In this document: positions 59,717 to 64,000 of the stretch, one piece after another
Position numbering within the stretch: position 1 is the first letter of the stretch
How the letters are laid out: every line of letters starts with the position of its first letter
Program-made: the position numbers and the translations under genes
Source of the DNA: Ignavibacteria bacterium
GTDB taxonomy: Bacteria; Bacteroidota; Ignavibacteria; Kapaibacteriales; Kapaibacteriaceae
Direction of reading: 5' to 3'
Assembly (NCBI GenBank): GCA_016707005.1
Contig: JADJIQ010000001.1
Location: 370,001-434,000, forward strand
Length of the DNA: 64,000 nucleotides
Notes under the pieces: model-generated
What the model was told of the DNA's origin: nothing
What the model saw: the letters and a program-made list of their open reading frames with translations, nothing else
Databases searched by the model: none

Positions 59717-60772
59717 GTGTCCCAACGAAAACCTCTGCAACCGGCAGTATCCGACGAAGAAGGCATAGGCTACCAGGCTCGCACTCGGGAACGTGCGAAG
59801 CGTGCTGAGCGAACAAAGACACGGATCAAGCAGGGGAAGGTGATAGATCATAAGGGGTTACGCGGAATTGTGGCAACGCCGATCGGTCCAAATTGGATCG
59901 TTGCCGTTGACCATGAGTTTTGGATCTGCGGCGTGTCGGGCGTAGTGGATGTGCCCCATACGTCCACGATGATCGTTGTTGGAGATGTGGTATGGATTGA
60001 GCCCGAGCAGGACCGAACGGAGCTTGGCGATCTTTCGGCCAACATCGTCAAGGTGGAGCCCCGTATCACCGTGTTATCGAGAAAGGCTGCCGGCAAGGCC
60101 CAGAAGGAACAGGTGCTGGTGGCCAATGTTGAGCAGCTTGGGATCGTGATGTCGGCAACGTTGCCGGACTACAACAAGCGCCTTATCGACCGATATCTCA
60201 TCGCTGCCGACAAGGGAGATCTTGAGCCCTTTATCGTGATCAACAAGATGGACCTGATCGATCCGCAGTATTATCCCGATTTCGAAGACGACCTGCATGT
60301 CTACATCGAGCAGTTGGCATTGCCGGTGATCTTCCTGAGTGCCAAGTCCGGTACGGGTATGCAGCAACTTCAAGACATCCTAGCCGGGCGTTCCACCCTG
60401 CTCACCGGTCCGTCGGGCGTGGGGAAGTCCTCCATGATCAATCGTTTCACTGATGCACGTCAGCGTGTAGGGGCGATCTCCGAAAAGTATGAGAAGGGGC
60501 GCCATACAACCACCGCATCGTTGGTGATCCCGCTACCGGGCGGGGGGATCGTGGTTGATTCACCGGGCATCCGTGAATTTGGGATCTTCGAACTCGAAGC
60601 AGGCGAGCTCCCGTTCTACTTTGAGGAGTTCACCCCATATGCGGCTCATTGCAAATTCGCGCCGTGTTCGCACACACATGAACCGAATTGTGCTGTAAAG
60701 GCTGCCGTAAAAGCAGGTGAGATCGATGAGGAGCGATACGTATCGTATTTGAATCTGAAAGAAACGTTGTAA
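59717..60772 (+). CDS. rsgA: RsgA, small-subunit assembly GTPase
   Basis: 351 residues: an OB-fold (about 45-110), then a circularly permuted GTPase with NKMD, SAKSG, GPSGVGKSSMIN and DSPGIREFG, and a zinc knuckle C-x4-C-x-H-x5-C ending (KFAPCSHTHEPNCAV). It has a basic N-terminal extension of about 45 residues. It starts with GTG and is divergent from recJ. It checks 30S maturation. Confidence 0.95.
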   Translation: MSQRKPLQPAVSDEEGIGYQARTRERAKRAERTKTRIKQGKVIDHKGLRGIVATPIGPNWIVAVDHEFWICGVSGVVDVPHTSTMIVVGDVVWIEPEQDRTELGDLSANIVKVEPRITVLSRKAAGKAQKEQVLVANVEQLGIVMSATLPDYNKRLIDRYLIAADKGDLEPFIVINKMDLIDPQYYPDFEDDLHVYIEQLALPVIFLSAKSGTGMQQLQDILAGRSTLLTGPSGVGKSSMINRFTDARQRVGAISEKYEKGRHTTTASLVIPLPGGGIVVDSPGIREFGIFELEAGELPFYFEEFTPYAAHCKFAPCSHTHEPNCAVKAAVKAGEIDEERYVSYLNLKETL

Positions 60773-60793
60773 ACAACCTTCTTCCTATCTTTG
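60767..60793 (+). promoter_or_regulatory. Promoter of the tRNA-Ser / tRNA-Leu pair
   Basis: TTG at 60767-60769 (over the rsgA stop), a 16-base spacer and TATCTTTG at 60786-60793. tRNA-Ser starts 24 bases later. Confidence 0.55.
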
Positions 60794-60817
60794 CGGCCCC
60801 ATGAAGCGCTGAGAAAT

Positions 60818-60904
60818 GGAGAGGTGCGAGAGTGGTTGAATCGGGCGGTCTCGAAAACCGCTAAGGCAGCAATGCCTTCGAGGGTTCGAATCCCTCCCTC
60901 TCCT
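60818..60904 (+). tRNA. tRNA-Ser (CGA)
   Basis: 87 bases, class II with a long variable arm (AAGGCAGCAATGCCTT). The acceptor is GGAGAGG/CCTCTCC. The loop CTCGAAA between GCGGT and ACCGC gives anticodon CGA. The discriminator base reads T where G is expected for serine tRNAs. CCA is not encoded. Confidence 0.92.
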
Positions 60905-60913
60905 CTGCGGTTC

Positions 60914-60997
60914 GGGCGAGTGCTGAAATTGGCAGACAGGCGGGTCTCAGAAGCCCGTGTTCGCAAGGACGTGTGGGTTCAAGTCCCACCTCGCCCA
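60914..60997 (+). tRNA. tRNA-Leu (CAG)
   Basis: 84 bases, class II. The acceptor is GGGCGAG/CTCGCCC with discriminator A. The loop CTCAGAA gives anticodon CAG. The variable arm includes GTTCGCAAGGAC. It is nine bases after tRNA-Ser, so they share a transcript. Confidence 0.94.
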
Positions 60998-61010
60998 CAA
61001 GATGAAGGAC

Positions 61011-61098
61011 TAGGTGCTAGTTACAAGTTACTAGTTACTAGTTACTGGTTACTGGTTACGACGTACAGAGAGAGGGTCGATAGTTGTAACTAATCCCG
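61011..61098. repeat. GTTAC unit cluster ahead of ppk2
   Basis: Six or seven GTTAC-type units 7-8 bases apart (about 61017-61062), then a single reverse unit in GTTGTAACTAA (61084-61094). It lies between tRNA-Leu and ppk2 and forms most of the ppk2 leader. Confidence 0.85.
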
Positions 61099-61101
61099 GC
61101 A

Positions 61102-62037
61102 ATGGTGCAAAAAGAACCTACTTCGGCTGAAGCTCACATTGCCACTATTGCGGGGTCATTTGAACGTGAGCTGCACAAGCTCAAGGTAGCAGAAGGCAAG
61201 GCCGCAAATCTGCGAAAGCGAGCTACCGCATATCGTGGCAAGCTCTTTACCAAGGACACGGCAAGTGGGCTACTCGACCTCAGTGTTGAGCGACTTTCAG
61301 CATTGCAGGACAAACTATACGCTCACAATCAATACGGCATGCTCATCTGTCTTCAGGCGATGGACGCTGCCGGAAAAGATGGGGCTGTCAAACACATCCT
61401 TTCTGGACTCAATCCGCAGGGTGTCCGTGTTACGTCGTTCAAGCAACCGTCGAGTGAGGAACTCGATCACGACTTTCTGTGGAGGCATTACCGAGCACTA
61501 CCTGCAAGGGGAGAGATCGGGATCTTCAATCGCTCGCACTATGAAAACGTGCTGATATCTCGGGTTCATCCAGAGATCGTTCTTGGTGAAAACCTTCCGA
61601 GCATCAACCCGATCGCGGACATCACAAAGGAGTTCTGGGCTGAACGACTCCACATGATTCGCCAGTTTGAAAACATCGTAGTAGGAAGTGGCACCCTCGT
61701 TGTAAAGTTCTTTCTGCACGTTTCCAAGGAAGAACAGTGTAAGCGATTGATAAGTCGGATTGATGATCCAACCAAGAACTGGAAATTCTCCGTTGGAGAT
61801 GTTCTAGAGCGTGCATATTGGGATGATTATCTTGACGCTTACGAGGAAGCAATTTCGGCAACCTCTACAGCTGATAGCCCGTGGTACGTTATTCCCGCTG
61901 ACGACAAGTGGTATGCTCGTGTTGCCATGGCAACGATCATTCATTCGCATATGGACTCGTTGAACTTGTCATACCCAACACTTTCACCACAACAAAAAAG
62001 CGCGCTGAGAAAGGCGCGAAAGGAGCTCCTCCGTTGA
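61102..62037 (+). CDS. PPK2 family polyphosphate:nucleotide phosphotransferase
   Basis: 311 residues, one domain: Walker A LQAMDAAGKDGAVKHI, the GLNPQGVRVTSFKQPS segment, GEIGIFNRSHYENVL, and the lid and WKFSVGDVLERAYWDDY region. PPK2 enzymes phosphorylate AMP, ADP or GDP with polyphosphate, or the reverse; the subclass is not decided here. It overlaps the next gene by 4 bases (TTGA). Confidence 0.92.
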   Translation: MVQKEPTSAEAHIATIAGSFERELHKLKVAEGKAANLRKRATAYRGKLFTKDTASGLLDLSVERLSALQDKLYAHNQYGMLICLQAMDAAGKDGAVKHILSGLNPQGVRVTSFKQPSSEELDHDFLWRHYRALPARGEIGIFNRSHYENVLISRVHPEIVLGENLPSINPIADITKEFWAERLHMIRQFENIVVGSGTLVVKFFLHVSKEEQCKRLISRIDDPTKNWKFSVGDVLERAYWDDYLDAYEEAISATSTADSPWYVIPADDKWYARVAMATIIHSHMDSLNLSYPTLSPQQKSALRKARKELLR

Positions 62038-62999
62038 GAATCATCCATGTACTTCTTCTCACCGTTTTTCTCGGCGCAAGTCTCCAAGCAACGGCCGATG
62101 GAACACCGAGGAAGAGCAAGAAGCCGGCTTCCAAGGCAACTCTCAATGTACCAGAGCCACCCGCAGAGTTGGTGATACAAGAACAACAACCGAGTCAGGT
62201 ACAGAAGTCTGCTTCACGTTCTGCATCAACAGCGCCAGTTTCCGTGTCGATACCGCCTGTGCAACTACCGTCGGATCCGCAAGACACCTATCGTGAGCAA
62301 TGGAGATTTGTTGCGCAGAGACGGATTGGAAGGTACCGGGTTATGCTGCCCGCAGGCATGCAACCAGGTCGACGGTATCCACTCGTGATTCTCTTTCATG
62401 GCAATGGAAATTCTCCCTCCGTGATGCTCAATTGGGCCCGTGAACTGAAGCTCGACAGTACGATGTTTATCTGCCCAGAAGCCCCATACGTAAAGCTTCC
62501 GGAGACGATGTCCTCCGGAGCGCCTCGATACACCGCCATGGCTGATGCCATGGGAATGAGTGATACCGTTTCACCAGAGGCCGTGTCTCTATCTGCCGAC
62601 TGGTATTACGATGTGATCCGGGATGCTCAGCGAACCTTACCAGTAGATACCTTACAGAAGCCATCGCTGATAGGATTCTCTCAAGGTGGATTTTATAGTC
62701 ACGTTGTGATGACCCGTCACCCCGATGCCTTCTCCTCCGTTGTCTCCATTTGTGCAAGCATGTATCCTGAGGGTAAGGTCTTTGAGCGCTATGCCGGACT
62801 TCAGTCATTTGATCTCGGCATCATGGTTGCTCATGGTCGACAAGACACGGTGGTGCCGTTCCAAACGGGCGAGAGCATCAAGAACGCTCTCGAAGCTGCC
62901 GGCATGCAGCCATTGTTTGTCCCATTCGATGGGGGGCATTGGCCGTCGCCGGTAGCCACAGAACGCATCCGCCAGTGGCTTCTTTCTCGGAGAAAGTAG
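62034..62999 (+). CDS. Secreted alpha/beta-hydrolase (esterase/feruloyl-esterase or PHB-depolymerase-like)
   Basis: About 321 residues from the TTG at 62034, which follows AGGAG by 9 bases and overlaps the ppk2 stop. The signal peptide is RIIHVLLLTVFLGASLQATA, then a Pro/Ser/Lys-rich linker (about 25-85). The hydrolase has YPLVILFHGNG (oxyanion strand), nucleophile GFSQGGF, Asp in VAHGRQDTVVPF and His in FDGGHWPSP. It probably acts on an ester outside the inner membrane. The in-frame upstream stretch inside ppk2 is rejected. Confidence 0.85.
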   Translation: MRIIHVLLLTVFLGASLQATADGTPRKSKKPASKATLNVPEPPAELVIQEQQPSQVQKSASRSASTAPVSVSIPPVQLPSDPQDTYREQWRFVAQRRIGRYRVMLPAGMQPGRRYPLVILFHGNGNSPSVMLNWARELKLDSTMFICPEAPYVKLPETMSSGAPRYTAMADAMGMSDTVSPEAVSLSADWYYDVIRDAQRTLPVDTLQKPSLIGFSQGGFYSHVVMTRHPDAFSSVVSICASMYPEGKVFERYAGLQSFDLGIMVAHGRQDTVVPFQTGESIKNALEAAGMQPLFVPFDGGHWPSPVATERIRQWLLSRRK

Positions 63000-63018
63000 C
63001 CTCCTTCCCCATGTTTCG

Positions 63019-63026
63019 TAAATTTG
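63019..63026 (+). promoter_or_regulatory. Possible nuoD promoter -7 element (TAAATTTG)
   Basis: A perfect TAnnTTTG match 66 bases before the nuoD ATG. No clear -33 TTG. Confidence 0.4.
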
Positions 63027-63046
63027 AGCATGTGTGGAATAACAGT

Positions 63047-63092
63047 ATTCTAGCACTCGATTTCTAGCATTCTACCACTCTAGCATTCTAAC
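63047..63092. repeat. CTAGCA-TCTA repeat cluster ahead of nuoD
   Basis: Four degenerate copies of TTCTAGCACTC/TTCTAGCATTC/CTACCACTC/CTAGCATTCTAAC run directly up to the ATG. They are related to the 16-mers at 12281. They form the last 46 bases of the nuoD leader. Confidence 0.8.
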
Positions 63093-64000
63093 ATGAGCCT
63101 TCCCGTCTCGAACTCCGCCACGATCGAACGTGTTGAAAAGCTGCGTCAGAACAAGATCCTCCGCGAGGTACAGGACAAAGACACTGTTGCGATGTTCGAG
63201 GATCCGCTTGAGAACGATATGGTTCTCAACATGGGTCCGCAGCATCCGGCAACACACGGTGTGCTGCGCGTTTTGCTTCGTCTTGACGGAGAGACGGTTG
63301 TGAAGTGTGTTCCTGAGCTGGGATATCTGCACCGTGGATTTGAAAAGATCGCCGAGAACTGTACGTATCACGAGTTCATTCCACATACGGACCGACTCGA
63401 CTACATCTCGCCGATGTCGAACAACGTTGCGATCTGTATGGCCATTGAAAAGGCTGCGGGTATTCATGTGCCGGACCGTGCGGTATGGATCCGTATGCTG
63501 GTGAGTGAGCTTGCTCGTATCTCGTCACACCTTTTGGCTATGGGCGCTACGTCCATGGACGTGGGCGCTATGACGGTCTTCCTTTGGACGTTCACCGAAC
63601 GTGAAAAGCAGTACGACCTCTTCGAACGGATGTGCGGCGCTCGCTTCACAACGAGTTTTGCTCGCATCGGCGGCGTAGCCAATGACATCCCGGACGACGT
63701 CCTGCGCGACACGCGTGCATGGCTGAATCAATTGCCGGAGCGTATGTCGGAAGTAGAACGCCTCGTTAACAGAAATCGCATCTTCGTTGATCGTATGGCC
63801 GGCACTGGCTACATCTCGGCAGAGAAGGCCATTGAACTTGGACTCTCCGGCGCAACGTTACGCGGATCCGGTGTGAACCGCGACCTCCGCCGCGACGAGC
63901 CATACATGTTCTACGATCAGGTGGACTTTGACGTCATCACCCGTAATGATGGCGACTGCTATTCGCGCTACATGGTCCGCGATCTCGAGATCTGGGAATC
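63093..64000 (+). CDS. nuoD: NADH-quinone oxidoreductase subunit D (NuoD), cut by window end
   Basis: 302 codons visible, open at the window end (the family is about 400). LNMGPQHPATHGVLR, GYLHRGFEKIAEN, YISPMSNNVA and ARIGGVANDIPDD are canonical 49-kDa subunit motifs. It lies near the quinone site of respiratory complex I. No other nuo gene precedes it, so nuoABC must lie elsewhere or follow. The ATG at 63093 is directly after the repeat cluster. Confidence 0.95.
   Translation, partial: MSLPVSNSATIERVEKLRQNKILREVQDKDTVAMFEDPLENDMVLNMGPQHPATHGVLRVLLRLDGETVVKCVPELGYLHRGFEKIAENCTYHEFIPHTDRLDYISPMSNNVAICMAIEKAAGIHVPDRAVWIRMLVSELARISSHLLAMGATSMDVGAMTVFLWTFTEREKQYDLFERMCGARFTTSFARIGGVANDIPDDVLRDTRAWLNQLPERMSEVERLVNRNRIFVDRMAGTGYISAEKAIELGLSGATLRGSGVNRDLRRDEPYMFYDQVDFDVITRNDGDCYSRYMVRDLEIWE

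Overview
The window comes from a Gram-negative, rod-shaped bacterium of the Bacteroidota/Chlorobiota (FCB) group; a Kapabacteria- or Ignavibacteria-like lineage would fit, but the sequence alone does not fix the taxon. The evidence is a porX-type regulator of the type IX secretion system (T9SS), two secreted proteins with T9SS-style C-terminal tails, promoters of the Bacteroidota form (TTG, about 16-23 bp, TAnnTTTG), few Shine-Dalgarno sites, a Rho factor with a long disordered N-terminus, and a split IspG that still carries the extra domain of the large FCB enzyme. The DNA is almost entirely chromosomal housekeeping sequence. I see no prophage, insertion sequence, integrase or CRISPR array.

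Layout. 1-7515 (minus strand): a tightly packed four-gene operon encoding an MpaB/Lcp-type haem oxygenase, a seven-helix protein resembling Pyr4-family terpene cyclases, a 1684-residue kinase/AAA/TPR/GAF/nucleotide-cyclase signalling protein and a DUF4239 membrane protein cut by the window edge. 7593-12175 (plus): a PaaI-like thioesterase, porX, tsaE, an aminotransferase and an AlkD-like glycosylase. 12329-15206 (minus): a CDF metal transporter and rho. 15431-22464 (plus): a TonB receptor, tRNA-His, a GH57 branching enzyme, and a UbiA/DprE1/DprE2 set for polyprenyl-phosphate arabinose. 22545-28222 (minus): a lipoprotein and the operon dusB-tilS-hpt-ftsH, with an apparent frameshift in dusB. 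28518-36739 (plus): a T9SS-tailed protein, mreBCD, smc and a small secreted protein. 36815-38196 (minus): a small unknown and an aspartate kinase. 38318-39030 (plus): a small ribosomal operon. 39175-42451 (minus): a reductive-dehalogenase-like Fe-S protein, a DUF3179 membrane protein and a VWA protein. 42541-47142 (plus): tRNA-Gln, prs, rplY, and a YceI / outer-membrane barrel / YceI cluster. 47157-59630 (minus): gap-pgk-rhomboid-ispG(N)-ispG(C), yebC-ruvC, a T9SS-tailed sugar-dehydrogenase-like protein, and recJ followed by a nuclease-helicase. 59717-64000 (plus): rsgA, tRNA-Ser, tRNA-Leu, ppk2, an esterase and the start of nuoD.

How the genes fit together. Isoprenoid chemistry recurs: IspG makes precursor, UbiA/DprE1/DprE2 use a polyprenyl phosphate, prs supplies the PRPP that UbiA would need, YceI proteins belong to a polyisoprenoid-binding family, and the first operon pairs an isoprenoid-cleaving type of haem oxygenase with a terpene-cyclase-like membrane protein. 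Secretion is represented by PorX and two T9SS cargo candidates, cell shape by mreBCD, and genome maintenance by smc, ruvC, recJ, an AlkD-like protein and a nuclease-helicase.

Non-coding structure. Several intergenic gaps carry short tandem repeats of three families: GTTAC/GTAAC units in inverted arms, a TGACTAA heptamer, and an AATCTAGCACTCTAAC-like 16-mer. At least four promoters place the -7 element only about four bases before the start codon, implying leaderless or nearly leaderless mRNAs. The octamer AGGGGGCT occurs about ten times more often than chance.
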